Below, one piece after another: positions 1 through 8,965 of a DNA stretch of 47,579 nt (the first letter of the stretch is position 1; each line of letters begins with the position of its first letter). Source of the DNA: a bacterium (GTDB lineage: Bacteria > Patescibacteriota > Microgenomatia > UBA12405); the NCBI GenBank assembly GCA_021817905.1, contig JAKAFM010000006.1, forward strand, positions 1-47,579. The letters run 5' to 3'. A program made the translations under genes and the position numbers. Below the pieces are notes generated by a model, which saw only the letters and a list, made by a program, of their open reading frames with translations, was not told the DNA's origin and did no database searches.

Positions 1-651
1 TTTGCCATCATATAAACCTTCTTCTGGTTTTTGAGTTATCGCTTGATTAAATTGACTAACATCCTGATTAAGATTCCTGACTTGGTTGTCATAATTATGG
101 GCAGATAAGTTGTATTCTTGAGCCCGCGCGTTGAGGGAGTCACCTTCTGTCTTAAGGGCTTTTTGTTCGGCAATGAGGCTGGCATAAACATCAGGAGTGG
201 CTCCGCCAGATTGGTTAACCTGGTTAACACGATTATTAAAATTAGCCAGTTTTTGTTCAAAGGCGGCAACGTCGGCCTTATAAGCGTCAATCTGTTGAAC
301 TAGGGTAGTACTTTTTTTATCTAGCTGGTTTTGAAGTTGATTAATTTGGGCATTAAGAGCAGAGCGTTGGTCGTAAACAAAATTAATGGTTAATTTGGCG
401 CTAGATGTGGCAATAAAAAGTGGTTTGCCATAATCGTTACTCCAGATGGCAATAGCATCGCTGATATCGGCAGTTACTTTTTTATTGTCTAGTCCAAACT
501 TTGGATCAATTGTCCCGAGTTTATAGGCAATGGGAGTGTCACATGAACTAAGTGAAAAATGTTTTATTAATGTGGAACGCAAGGAAGGATTAATAACAAC
601 TATACCTCCCAAAAAAAGTATTATTACGGTTAACAGTGTTGAGAATTTCAT
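1..651 (-). CDS. Membrane-anchored coiled-coil protein, C-terminus beyond the window
   Basis: The frame is open from an ATG at 651 to the first base of the window, so 217 N-terminal residues are visible and the 3' end is missing. Residues 4-21 form one hydrophobic segment, either an anchor or an uncleaved signal. Residues 40-95 look like a small folded domain (IAYKLGTIDPKFGL, ISDAIAIWSNDYGKPLF). Residues 98-200 are rich in Q, N, K and A in a coiled-coil pattern. An AAAGGG stretch a few bases upstream may be the ribosome site. This domain followed by a coiled coil reminds me of membrane-bound matrixin-like zinc peptidases of this phylum, whose HExxH would lie beyond the edge; that is a guess. 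The coding call is firm, the function is not. Confidence 0.75.
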   Translation of the reverse strand, partial: MKFSTLLTVIILFLGGIVVINPSLRSTLIKHFSLSSCDTPIAYKLGTIDPKFGLDNKKVTADISDAIAIWSNDYGKPLFIATSSAKLTINFVYDQRSALNAQINQLQNQLDKKSTTLVQQIDAYKADVAAFEQKLANFNNRVNQVNQSGGATPDVYASLIAEQKALKTEGDSLNARAQEYNLSAHNYDNQVRNLNQDVSQFNQAITQKPEEGLYDGK

Positions 652-689
652 TTTGATACCCTTTTTAAGGATATCAGGAAATTAAAAAT

Positions 690-704
690 AAGATAATTTA
701 TCTT
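690..704 (-). terminator. Weak AT-only hairpin downstream of the DUF2079 gene
   Basis: A perfect AAGATAA-T-TTATCTT inverted repeat lies just past the stop of the DUF2079 gene. On the minus strand it is followed by ATTTTT. The stem has little GC, so termination here would be weak. Confidence 0.3.
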
Positions 705-710
705 TTGATA

Positions 711-2093
711 CTAATTTAGTTTTTGAAAAAGGTAGTATGGTTCTGATTCATAAAGCACCAGATAGTGGGGGTTATTTTTGAGTGAGGCAATTAATTGCGT
801 TTCATAAGGTTTAGGGCTGGTATCGGTTAACAATCGGCTGCGACTAATCATGGCAATATAATCAACCTGGCTGGCGCCATCGGGAAGATTGTAGGAAAGT
901 GGGTGATCAATAACATGTGGCCTGACCTCGGCTGAGGCGGCAACTGTGGCTTGTTTGGGTATTTTTTCGAGGGCTTTTTCAAAATCACGTTCCTGACTAT
1001 CAATCTGGTACATGTTTTGCCAAGGAATAGTAGAAGTCGGAAGCGGAGAGTAGAGGTAATTTTGACGAATAGCGCAAAAAAGTAAGGCAATTACGGCAAT
1101 GATTCGGATTGTATGGTGATGACGAAGGTAATAGAGAGCCATGATAAGGGATATGGTTAACATAATAATCGTCAAAGACTGGTAATGATAAATAAGACTT
1201 CTCATCTCCGGATGCTCGCTGGTAAGGTTGATAAAAATATCTGGAAAAGCTGGTAAAAGCCAAGGTATGGCTAAAATTGGTAAGAAGCCATAAGGCACTA
1301 ACAGATCACGATAATAAGCAATGGCATCTGCATTTGTCAGACTGTTCCAAACTCGGGTGATAAGACCGGGAGAGAAATTATACCAACTAAGCGCCCAATG
1401 CTGTTGACCATTGGCAAATAAGGGCATGACGACTTTGATGGCAATTAGAGAAAACGAAACACCAATCAGGAATAGAGCAATGCCGATTTTGTGCTCTTTG
1501 TATTTAAAAAAGGCTATAAGTCCAAGCATAGCGACAAATGCCCCGACATTTTCTTTGGTAAGTAAACTTAGTCCAATCATTATCCACATGCCTAGCCATT
1601 TTTTTTCTAAGAGAAAATAAATGGCAAAAAAAAGTAGTGGAATTGCCAAAACAACTGGATGAAAATCGTAAACATTAGCCCAGAGGGTGTTGGGACTAAG
1701 GAGAAAAACTGTAGCTATTAAAATGCCAAAAAAATTATTTTTAAGGATTTTTTTGGTGATTAAATATATAGGAATAACACTAACACCAATAGCGAAGGCT
1801 TGTACCATTAATAACACATTGGGGCTGGTGTAAAGTTTATAAAGCGGCACCAGCAGTACCAAAATAATGTCGGTATGGATAGTAAATCGGGAAATTAGAC
1901 CGTTGGCTCCGGTTAGAGAAAAAAAATGACCTTGGGAGGTTTGCCATACTGTATCGGCCATATTGGCCAAGTCAAATCCGGAATTGAATGCCATTGATCG
2001 CCGGATACAAAGATAGGACATAAAGATGGTGTAGGCAAGCACCATTGATCCTAAAAGAAGAGGTATATTGTATTTACGGAGTAGTTGTAACAA
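711..2093 (-). CDS. DUF2079 family polytopic membrane protein
   Basis: The 460-residue protein has about ten or more hydrophobic helices. The N-terminal part has the DUF2079 look: FDLANMADTVWQT followed by a conserved FTIHTDIILVLLVPLYKLY stretch, then a multi-pass core with DFHPVVLAIPLLFFAIYF. The family is unassigned; it resembles GT-C glycosyltransferases in topology and probably acts on lipid-linked sugars in the membrane. The start is uncertain: the only standard candidate I see in frame is a TTG at 2093, with no Shine-Dalgarno sequence, and a stop lies seven codons upstream. An extended -10 (TGGTAAAAT, 2127 down to 2119) sits upstream. The soluble C-terminal segment is about 110 residues long. 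Confidence 0.85.
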   Translation of the reverse strand: MLQLLRKYNIPLLLGSMVLAYTIFMSYLCIRRSMAFNSGFDLANMADTVWQTSQGHFFSLTGANGLISRFTIHTDIILVLLVPLYKLYTSPNVLLMVQAFAIGVSVIPIYLITKKILKNNFFGILIATVFLLSPNTLWANVYDFHPVVLAIPLLFFAIYFLLEKKWLGMWIMIGLSLLTKENVGAFVAMLGLIAFFKYKEHKIGIALFLIGVSFSLIAIKVVMPLFANGQQHWALSWYNFSPGLITRVWNSLTNADAIAYYRDLLVPYGFLPILAIPWLLPAFPDIFINLTSEHPEMRSLIYHYQSLTIIMLTISLIMALYYLRHHHTIRIIAVIALLFCAIRQNYLYSPLPTSTIPWQNMYQIDSQERDFEKALEKIPKQATVAASAEVRPHVIDHPLSYNLPDGASQVDYIAMISRSRLLTDTSPKPYETQLIASLKNNPHYLVLYESEPYYLFQKLN

Positions 2094-2118
2094 ATATGAT
2101 GAGAAATTAATTCATATA

Positions 2119-2166
2119 ATTTTACCAGTAGATAGTATATTTTAATACTGAAAGTTTGCTTATAAT
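2119..2166. promoter_or_regulatory. Divergent promoter pair between the DUF2079 gene and the sensor-like gene
   Basis: On the minus strand TGGTAAAAT (2127-2119) is an extended -10 for the DUF2079 gene. On the plus strand TATAAT (2161-2166) is a -10 about 22 bases before the ATG at 2189. I see no good -35 for either. Confidence 0.45.
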
Positions 2167-2188
2167 TAGTAGGGGTATACTTAATTAT

Positions 2189-3223
2189 ATGAAAAATAAA
2201 GGTTACGTCATGGGGTTATTGATGGGAATTACAAGTATTGCAGGAATATTGCTTACAAATATTATTATTCCCCAATGGCCAGATAGTAAAGGGTTAATGC
2301 TCCTGACAGTGGCTTTTTTTCTATTATTTTTTATGTGGGCAGGTTTTTGGGAATTCCAACAGCACGGGAAATTAAAACAATCGATTCTCTCGGGTACTTA
2401 TTGTGCAATTATCGGCTTAACTTTAATGATGATTGGTTATTTTGTTATCGATAACGTTTTTCTTGATATCGTTAAGCAACAACCGGATAAAATTTGGGGA
2501 TTAGCACACAGTAATCTAGGCACGATGCGGGCTTATGTTAACGACGGATTGATACGAGGTACTTTTTTTATTCTTCCTTTGGGGGCAATTATGGGAACCT
2601 TTATGGGATGGTTAGGGGCGATGTTGGCTTTATTCTTAAAAAGAATTAAAGGATTTAAGAGTACACGATTTTATTGGACGGTAACCAAGCGGTGGGTAAC
2701 CATGATGGTAGTGGTTACATTGGCTGCAAGTTTTGTATATGGAGGCATACAGCAAGTGTTGCGACAATCAGTCAATGACCCTCAAATTCAGGCAGCACGC
2801 GATATGGCAGTCGATTTGGGAAACGGTGCAGACATGGCTACGGTTATTCCGCCAAATACTGTAGATATTACCAAAAGTCTGGCAGCACATGTATCGATTT
2901 ATAATGATCAAGGGAAATTGGTTGCCTCTTCGGCTGTTTTGGATGGAGTGGCACCTGAGGTTCCCAGCGGAGTACTTGATTATACGAGGCAAAATGGTGA
3001 GGACCGAGTTACCTGGCAGCCAAAAACCGGTGTTCGACAAGCGCTGGTAGTTGAGCGGATTAGCGGGCCAAAGCAAACAGGCTTTGTGGCAGTAGGAAGA
3101 TCAATGTCGGAACAGGAAAAAAGGATTGATGACTTAGGAAAGAAAATGTTGTTGGGTTGGTTATTGTCACTAATGGTTACGCTAGCAACAAGTGTTGTTT
3201 TAGGGATTGCTGATCAGCTATAA
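2189..3223 (+). CDS. Six-helix membrane protein with an extracytoplasmic sensor-like domain, no output domain
   Basis: I chose the ATG at 2189 rather than the in-frame TTG at 2156, because a TATAAT box lies between them. That gives 344 residues. There are four hydrophobic helices in the first 160 residues, a fifth at about 176-195 (MMVVVTLAASFVYGG), an extracytoplasmic stretch at about 200-315, and a last helix at the C-terminus. The layout of the last two helices around HVSIYNDQGKLVASS and later GFVAVGRSM recalls the periplasmic input domain of a histidine kinase. No HAMP, kinase or other signalling domain follows. I do not recognise a named family. The stop overlaps the stop of the convergent LCP gene by 6 bases. 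Confidence 0.8.
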   Translation: MKNKGYVMGLLMGITSIAGILLTNIIIPQWPDSKGLMLLTVAFFLLFFMWAGFWEFQQHGKLKQSILSGTYCAIIGLTLMMIGYFVIDNVFLDIVKQQPDKIWGLAHSNLGTMRAYVNDGLIRGTFFILPLGAIMGTFMGWLGAMLALFLKRIKGFKSTRFYWTVTKRWVTMMVVVTLAASFVYGGIQQVLRQSVNDPQIQAARDMAVDLGNGADMATVIPPNTVDITKSLAAHVSIYNDQGKLVASSAVLDGVAPEVPSGVLDYTRQNGEDRVTWQPKTGVRQALVVERISGPKQTGFVAVGRSMSEQEKRIDDLGKKMLLGWLLSLMVTLATSVVLGIADQL

Positions 3224-4390
3224 TGGTTTTCTGGTGGGACGAGGGGTAAGCGTTGGTGTGGGGCTAATAACGCTATCAGGAGCGGTAATATATTGTTGTA
3301 TTTCCTGCCAGTTACCAATACCGACTCGAGGAATGAGAATAAATTGGCCGTCTGTAGAAGTGCTATCTTTTAAAACATTAGTATCAGTCAGGGCAGTTTG
3401 AGTAATCGTAAATTGATTATAAAGATTGGCTTTAGTAATTAATTTTTCCATGGTAGCCAGGTCAATATCTGTTTGAATATGTTTTGAAAGAGTTTGAATA
3501 GTGGGGATAATTTTGGGGATAAACCCGATTGTCATAATCTTCTTTTTGACCGCTTCAACAACGATTCGTTGACGAGCAGCGCGGTTAAAATCGCCTCCAT
3601 CAAGTAAGCCATGTCGGGAACGGGCATATTTAAGTGCAGTAACCCCATCCATTTGTTGTAAACCGGGGTCAAAATGAAGGTGTTCGTAACGACAAGTAAA
3701 TTGTTGCTCCAATTTGTCACCAGACATGGTAGCGGTTAGGGCGGCGACCTCGGCATCTGATTTACCACAAGTATCCTTAGTTTTTTCCTCAATAGGATAA
3801 AAAGGATCGTCAAGTGTTTTGGCGACGGGGACGGAAATATCACCTAAATCATCAATGACTTTCTGAAATCCAGAAAAATCAATAGCGACAAAATAATCAA
3901 CCGGTTGCCCAACTATTTGGGCAACAACATCTTTGGCCATTTGGCCGCCGCCAGCGGGGCCGGTATATTGTACTGGTTTATTGGGATACGTTTTGTCGTC
4001 ACTGCCATCAGCGTAAGCAGCGTTTATCTTAGACATTAAAGTAGTACCATTACCTATTGGAAGTGGAACCCATAAATCACGGGGAATAGAAATGAGATTG
4101 ATGAGTTGCTTTTTGGGATTGATACTCACAAGCATCATGGAGTCGGTTAATAAACCACCATCGTGCATTTGCTTAGTATTGCCATAGTAACCGCCATATC
4201 CTAACATTAGGATTGAAAATGGTTGATTAGGATCAGGTGTCGGGGTGGGTGTTATATTAGGGAGTGGAGTAGGAAGTCGGGGAATGACACTAATTGATTG
4301 CCAGGTTTTTAGACCAAAATAACCAATACCGGCAAGAGATACTAAAAGCAAACTGATTATGAAAGCCAACCACCTATACTTTATGGGCAT
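3218..4390 (-). CDS. LytR-CpsA-Psr (LCP) family wall-polymer transferase
   Basis: The 390-residue protein has one N-terminal membrane helix (about 8-28), a Pro/Thr linker (about 40-56) and then an LCP domain. Visible LCP hallmarks are FSILMLGYGG, the acidic and Arg-rich stretch TDSMMLVSINPKK with ISIPRDLWV, a SKINAAYADG motif, and DGVTALKYARSRHG near residue 250, where the conserved Arg residues that bind the pyrophosphate sit. LCP enzymes transfer polymers from undecaprenyl pyrophosphate to the wall on the outer face of the membrane. A second Pro/Thr tail ends the protein. Its start overlaps the end of the upstream membrane-protein gene by 17 bases, so it is co-transcribed with the GT2-GtrA gene. 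Confidence 0.93.
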   Translation of the reverse strand: MPIKYRWLAFIISLLLVSLAGIGYFGLKTWQSISVIPRLPTPLPNITPTPTPDPNQPFSILMLGYGGYYGNTKQMHDGGLLTDSMMLVSINPKKQLINLISIPRDLWVPLPIGNGTTLMSKINAAYADGSDDKTYPNKPVQYTGPAGGGQMAKDVVAQIVGQPVDYFVAIDFSGFQKVIDDLGDISVPVAKTLDDPFYPIEEKTKDTCGKSDAEVAALTATMSGDKLEQQFTCRYEHLHFDPGLQQMDGVTALKYARSRHGLLDGGDFNRAARQRIVVEAVKKKIMTIGFIPKIIPTIQTLSKHIQTDIDLATMEKLITKANLYNQFTITQTALTDTNVLKDSTSTDGQFILIPRVGIGNWQEIQQYITAPDSVISPTPTLTPRPTRKPL

Positions 4391-4973
4391 GGTTATGATT
4401 ATAACTCATGGCACGATTAATCAAGAAATTGCCCACAAGATATAAAACAATAAAACTAATTATTTCAAAAGCATACGTCCAAGGGTTGGTAATGTGATCA
4501 ATAAATATTAATTCCAGATTGTTAAAGGTTTTGTGAGCGATGGTGACCCAAAAACAATAACTAAATAGTCTCCCCAAAAAAAATGAGAGACCGATAAGTT
4601 TTAGGTTGGTATTAATAAGTCCGACAGCAATAAAAAATTGGTTTGAGGGGATGGGTGAAAAAGCATAAAAAAGCATGAGTAAAGGTAGAGCAATAATCCG
4701 TTTAGTTTCAATAAAATTACCTAACGCTATAAATTTTAATTGTTGGGCAATCGGCAAGTGCGGCTTTATAAAGCGCTTTGAAAAATAGGCTAGACTGACT
4801 CTTCCCAAAGTGGCGGCAGTGGCACCAATAATGACGGTTGGGATAAGCGGAAGGTCATCTTTTATATAAAAAAAGGCTAACACCATCCATGTCGGTGGCA
4901 TAAACAAAGGGAAAAGATTGAGACCGTAGACAACTAACCAAAGTAATCCCAAACCAGCCAAAAGGGTAATCAT
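4374..4973 (-). CDS. Small polytopic membrane protein, VTT/DedA-like
   Basis: The 199-residue protein has four to five hydrophobic helices and ends in a His-rich tail. The central part (PTVIIGATAATLGRVSLAYFSKRF, then YAFSPIPSNQFFIAVGLI) resembles the short VTT/DedA-like proteins (SNARE-associated family), which have a small-residue and proline-rich re-entrant region. The match is by eye and partial. It overlaps the glycosyltransferase stop by 4 bases (ATGA) and the LCP start by 17, so the three genes form one translationally coupled unit. A transport or flippase-related job in envelope building would fit the context, but this is inference. Confidence 0.75.
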   Translation of the reverse strand: MITLLAGLGLLWLVVYGLNLFPLFMPPTWMVLAFFYIKDDLPLIPTVIIGATAATLGRVSLAYFSKRFIKPHLPIAQQLKFIALGNFIETKRIIALPLLMLFYAFSPIPSNQFFIAVGLINTNLKLIGLSFFLGRLFSYCFWVTIAHKTFNNLELIFIDHITNPWTYAFEIISFIVLYLVGNFLINRAMSYNHNHAHKV

Positions 4974-6166
4974 GGGTTAGATTTTTTTTTCCAGATTAAT
5001 CTATTGTAAACAATCCAGTTAAGCGGAACCGTTAACCCAAAGATGGCGATAACCTGAAAAATAAAAAGATGGTCTCCAAAAATACTGGTAAGAATACCAA
5101 TAACAACCGAGGGAATGACAATACCGGTGATAATCGAGGAGAGGTTGAAGGCAAAAAACTTAGAAATAAGTTGAGACAGATTGGTAATTTTCTCTTTGGA
5201 AAAAGTCCAGATATTATTAAAGACAAAATTGGAAAGTATGGCAATTTCTGAACCTATAGCGTTGGCAACTCCATTAAGAATACTGAGGTTTGAAGTCGGT
5301 GTAATTAACAAATTTTTAAATATTTTGGCGCCGACAATGTTGATGACAAAGCCAACACCACCGACAATGCCAAACTTAAGGAATTTTTGAGTAAATTCAT
5401 CGTACCAACGAAGTTTAAGGGCAACGAGTAAAATTTCCTTGGCTGTTTGTGGCTCAATCTTGGATTCCCCTTGGGTACGGATTTGAAATATAAGGGGAAT
5501 TTCTTTGTATTTGGCACCCAGTTTAAGGGTTTCAAAAAGCAGTTGGAGTTTATAGCCAAAACTTCGAGAATAAAGGTGTTTAAAATCGGTAAGTGGAAAT
5601 TGATCAACAAAGCCTTTGACGCGGGTTAATTTAAGACCAGTGGTCGGATCAGTTACTCTCCAAAAATTCTTAAATGGAAAAAACATAATAAAGCGGGCGG
5701 TAAAACCTCCAACCTCACTAAAGAAGACACGTTTAAAGCCCCAACCTTTGGGGTTGGATCCACCTTTTATTTTGCGAGAACCAATAATATAGTCGTAACC
5801 TTTTTCGGCTTCTGAAAGCATTACGGGAATGGTTTCTGGAGGATGTTGAAGGTCGCTATCGAATTCAAAAATAAAATCGGCACCTAATTTATCAATGGCG
5901 TATTTAAAGCCCTTGAAATAGGCAGCTCCGATACCATCTTTACTCGTTTCGGTTAGTAAATAAACATCTTTATATTTTTTAGCAGCAACTTTGACTACTT
6001 GGCTGGTACCATCCGGAGAATTGCCGTCGACTACTAAAATTTTGAGTTGCCAATTTTTGATGGGAGGAAAGGTTTTGGTGGCTAAGTACTCGATCGTCCG
6101 GCCGATATTTTTGGCCTCGTTGTAGGTAGGAATAACTACAACTGCTGTTTGAATAGTATTTTTCAT
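4970..6166 (-). CDS. Family 2 glycosyltransferase (DPM1-like) fused to a GtrA membrane domain
   Basis: Residues 5-240 are a GT2 domain: VVIPTYNEAKNIG at the N-terminus, ILVVDGNSPDGT near 43-54 and the metal-binding DSD at 103-105, as in polyprenyl-phosphate mannose synthases. From about residue 262 a four-helix GtrA domain begins (KFLKFGIVGGVGFVINIVG). The fusion would make a polyprenyl-phosphate sugar on the cytoplasmic face and help flip it. It heads an operon with the VTT-like and LCP genes, consistent with glycan assembly outside the membrane. The ATG at 6166 lies 5 bases after an extended -10 box (TGGCATAAT, 6180-6172), so the mRNA is probably leaderless. Confidence 0.93.
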   Translation of the reverse strand: MKNTIQTAVVVIPTYNEAKNIGRTIEYLATKTFPPIKNWQLKILVVDGNSPDGTSQVVKVAAKKYKDVYLLTETSKDGIGAAYFKGFKYAIDKLGADFIFEFDSDLQHPPETIPVMLSEAEKGYDYIIGSRKIKGGSNPKGWGFKRVFFSEVGGFTARFIMFFPFKNFWRVTDPTTGLKLTRVKGFVDQFPLTDFKHLYSRSFGYKLQLLFETLKLGAKYKEIPLIFQIRTQGESKIEPQTAKEILLVALKLRWYDEFTQKFLKFGIVGGVGFVINIVGAKIFKNLLITPTSNLSILNGVANAIGSEIAILSNFVFNNIWTFSKEKITNLSQLISKFFAFNLSSIITGIVIPSVVIGILTSIFGDHLFIFQVIAIFGLTVPLNWIVYNRLIWKKKSNP

Positions 6167-6171
6167 AGCAT

Positions 6172-6203
6172 ATTATGCCACAAACTTATCAATCGGCTAT
6201 AAT
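6172..6203. promoter_or_regulatory. Divergent leaderless-type promoters (glycosyltransferase / M3 peptidase)
   Basis: The minus strand has TGg-CATAAT with the hexamer at 6177-6172, ending 5 bases before the ATG at 6166. The plus strand has TATAAT at 6198-6203, ending 5 bases before the ATG at 6209. No Shine-Dalgarno sequence fits in either gap. Confidence 0.6.
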
Positions 6204-6208
6204 CAGTG

Positions 6209-7981
6209 ATGAATCCAATTGAAACTACCTGGAACCTTGAAGCGCTTAAACCTAATAATTTTGAGGATGAGTTGCGGTTGATTAAAATCTCTGCTGATAA
6301 TTTGGCCAAAAAATGGAAAAAGAATAAAAGTTATTTAAAAGACAACAACATTTTACTAGAAGCTTTGGAGGAGTTTGAAGAGTACGGAAGCGTATGGGGA
6401 GGTGGCGGAAAATTGGCTTATTATTGTTGGCTAAAACTTAGTCTTGATCAGACAAGCCCGGAAAATAGAGCACAAAATAATCTAGTGGAGCAGGTATTAA
6501 TTGAAAATGCTAATAAACTGCGTTTTTTTGATCACCAACTGATGAAGTTACCTTTAAAACAGCAACGTGTTTTTTTGGAAAGTAAAAACTTGAGTCACTA
6601 TCACTATTATCTGCAAAAATTATTTTCATTGGCTAAATATGAATTATCAGAAAAAGAAGAAAATATACTGGCATTAAAAGATAAAACTGCCCGTGATAAC
6701 TGGGAAACATTGACGGCAAGTTTGTTGTCTAAGGAAAAGGTTGGGGGTAAAACTTTTGAGGAATTGTTGACGGCTCTTAAGGATCAAGATAAAGTAAAGC
6801 GAGATGCGGCGGCGGTTGATTTCAATGGAGTGCTGGAAAAGTATAGTGATGTGGCAGAAATGGAGCTAAATTCAATTTTGGCTGATAAAAAAGTTGACGA
6901 TACTTTACGTAAAATATCGCGACCTGATACCATACGACACCTAAGTGATGATATTGAAACTGAAGTGGTCGATCGGATGTTGGATAGTGTGACGGCACGA
7001 AATACGATTGCCCATGAATACTATCGACTAAAAGCTGATTTGTTGGGATTGCCAAAACTTGCTTATCACGAACGGAGTGTTACTTATGGATCAATTGACA
7101 GAGAATACTCGTTTAAAGATGGAGTTGCTGTGGTAGCTTCGACGTTTTCAAAACTTGATTCACATTTTTGGGAGATTACTTCACATTTTATTGAACACGG
7201 ACAGATCGATGTCTATCCTAAGGTAGGTAAACACGGAGGAGCATTTTGTGCACATTTGAATATTAGCCTACCAACATTTATCCTGCTAAATTGGACAAAT
7301 AGTTTTCGCGATGTAACGACGTTGGCCCACGAACTAGGCCATGGGATTAATAACGAAATAATGCGACAAAAACAGAGCAGTATTTATTGGCGGTCGCCAA
7401 TGTCGACTGCTGAAGTGGCTAGTACTTTTTTTGAGGATTTTACCGTCGATACTTTAGCCGAGGAGGTGGATGATGAAACTAAATTGTCAATCATGATGGC
7501 CAGACTTGATGATAGTGTGGCTACCATATGGCGCCAAGTGGCCTGCTATCGTTTTGAGCAAAGTCTTCATAGTAAAATAGCATCCGAAGGATATTTATCT
7601 AAAGATCGGATTGGAAAACTGTTTCAAGCGTCGATGAGTAGCTATATGGGGGAAGCCGTTGAACAATCACCAGGGTCAGAAAATTGGTGGATTTATTGGA
7701 GCCATATTCGTAATTATTTTTATGTTTATTCCTATTCCAGCGGATTACTAATTTCCAAAGCGATGCAGAATGCGGTACGGAAAGATCATGGTTTTATTGA
7801 AAAAGTGAACTATTTTTTGGGGGCAGGAGCATCGGAATCTCCAAAAACACTATTTAAAACAATGGGGATTGACATCACCAGTGAGGATTTTTGGGACCAG
7901 GGAATGGATGAGGTGGCGGCAATGATAACAGAAGCTAAAAAATTGGCTTATAAATTAGGTAAAATCAAAAAGGCGATATAA
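6209..7981 (+). CDS. pepF: M3 family oligoendopeptidase
   Basis: The 590-residue protein is close to the usual length of PepF/M3B oligopeptidases (about 600). The zinc motif HELGH is at residues 374-378 inside TTLAHELGHGINNEI, and the downstream Glu ligand fits EVASTFFEDF. The all-helical N-terminal half and the C-terminal SYSSGLLISKAM stretch are also typical. It cleaves short peptides in the cytosol and would help recycle amino acids. A GTG at 6206 directly precedes the ATG at 6209; I prefer the ATG because it is 5 bases after TATAAT (6198-6203), leaving no room for a leader. trmD follows 11 bases downstream. Confidence 0.93.
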   Translation: MNPIETTWNLEALKPNNFEDELRLIKISADNLAKKWKKNKSYLKDNNILLEALEEFEEYGSVWGGGGKLAYYCWLKLSLDQTSPENRAQNNLVEQVLIENANKLRFFDHQLMKLPLKQQRVFLESKNLSHYHYYLQKLFSLAKYELSEKEENILALKDKTARDNWETLTASLLSKEKVGGKTFEELLTALKDQDKVKRDAAAVDFNGVLEKYSDVAEMELNSILADKKVDDTLRKISRPDTIRHLSDDIETEVVDRMLDSVTARNTIAHEYYRLKADLLGLPKLAYHERSVTYGSIDREYSFKDGVAVVASTFSKLDSHFWEITSHFIEHGQIDVYPKVGKHGGAFCAHLNISLPTFILLNWTNSFRDVTTLAHELGHGINNEIMRQKQSSIYWRSPMSTAEVASTFFEDFTVDTLAEEVDDETKLSIMMARLDDSVATIWRQVACYRFEQSLHSKIASEGYLSKDRIGKLFQASMSSYMGEAVEQSPGSENWWIYWSHIRNYFYVYSYSSGLLISKAMQNAVRKDHGFIEKVNYFLGAGASESPKTLFKTMGIDITSEDFWDQGMDEVAAMITEAKKLAYKLGKIKKAI

Positions 7982-7982
7982 T
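7977..7982 (+). promoter_or_regulatory. -10 box for trmD overlapping the peptidase stop codon
   Basis: TATAAT lies over the TAA stop of the M3 peptidase gene and ends 10 bases before the trmD ATG. It could give trmD its own transcript with a leader of only a few bases. Confidence 0.4.
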
Positions 7983-7992
7983 TTGAATACTT

Positions 7993-8691
7993 ATGCAATT
8001 TGATGTGATAACGCTTTTTCCGTCAATGTTTGAGTCCCCTTTTGCGGAAAGCATGATAAAACGGGCAATAGGAAAAGGGCTTATTAAACTTAACCTTCAC
8101 GATCTACGGCAATGGGCGGTTGATGAATACGGGGCGGTTGACGACAGGCCGTTTGGAGGTTCAGTGGGAATGTTGTTGCGACCGGAACCGGTTTACGAGG
8201 CGTTACAAGCGATCCATGGGGAAGTCGATTTGTCACCTCAAAAAAAACGAGTTGTAAATTCTAAAAAGCGAATTGTCTTGATGACGGCCGGAGGGACGGT
8301 TTTTGATCAGGCTAAGGCTGAGGAATTAAGTAATCTTGAACAAATAACCATTATTAGTGGCCACTACGAGGGCTATGATCAACGGATCCATGATTATATG
8401 GTAGACGAAGAACTGTCGATTGGTAAATATGTTTTGACGGGGGGTGAATTGCCAGCGATGGTGGTAATTGATGCAGTGTCGAGGTTATTGCCGGGAGTGC
8501 TAGGAAAAGATGCCTCGAGTAAAACTGAAAGTTATAGCGAAGTGGAAATAGAAGGTCAAAAAAAAAGATTAATTGAGGAACCTCAATATACCCGCCCCAG
8601 GGATTTTAAGGGATTGGTGGTGCCTGAAGTCTTGTACAGTGGAGATCCAAAGAAAATTGAGGCATGGAAGGTGATTAATCGAAAGTCATAA
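7993..8691 (+). CDS. trmD: tRNA (guanine-N1-)-methyltransferase
   Basis: The 232-residue protein is the usual TrmD length. It starts MQFDVITLFPSMF, contains DDRPFGGSVGMLLRPEP, and carries the knotted SAM-binding core ISGHYEGYDQR, LSIGKYVLTGGELPA and VSRLLPGVLG. TrmD methylates G37 of tRNAs whose anticodon ends in G, using SAM. The tRNA-Pro(GGG) at 36471 is a natural substrate since it has G37. The stop is followed closely by the convergent end of an 85-residue membrane protein gene. Confidence 0.97.
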   Translation: MQFDVITLFPSMFESPFAESMIKRAIGKGLIKLNLHDLRQWAVDEYGAVDDRPFGGSVGMLLRPEPVYEALQAIHGEVDLSPQKKRVVNSKKRIVLMTAGGTVFDQAKAEELSNLEQITIISGHYEGYDQRIHDYMVDEELSIGKYVLTGGELPAMVVIDAVSRLLPGVLGKDASSKTESYSEVEIEGQKKRLIEEPQYTRPRDFKGLVVPEVLYSGDPKKIEAWKVINRKS

Positions 8692-8707
8692 GTCAAATGT
8701 CTACAAT

Positions 8708-8965
8708 CTAAAGTAAAGTGCCGGTTATGAGTAGAGCGGCAAAAAGCGCCACAAGAAGATATTCAACAACTAGGGAAAATTGAAGATCTCCTTTTTGATA
8801 GTGATGGTATAGGCTCCAGAGGAAGTAGAAGACTGCGGTTCCATAAATTACCCGGCGCTGATAGTGAGGATCGTAAGAAAAATAGAAAAAAACTAATAAA
8901 GCGATGAGTAATCCAAAAAAAAGAAGCAAGAAACTCAACAAGTGTCGTTTTATTTCAGTAATCAT
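8708..8965 (-). CDS. Small three-helix membrane protein
   Basis: The 85-residue protein has three hydrophobic segments (about 9-29, 38-50 and 63-84) with short charged loops. I do not recognise the family. Its ATG overlaps the last base of the CAP-gene stop codon (TAATG), so translation is coupled to the CAP protein and the two may work together at the membrane. Confidence 0.75.
   Translation of the reverse strand: MITEIKRHLLSFLLLFFGLLIALLVFFYFSYDPHYQRRVIYGTAVFYFLWSLYHHYQKGDLQFSLVVEYLLVALFAALLITGTLL

Noticed and set aside
2113-2115. ATG two codons long after the DUF2079 extended -10
   Set aside because: It is followed at once by a stop and is out of frame, so it is most likely chance.
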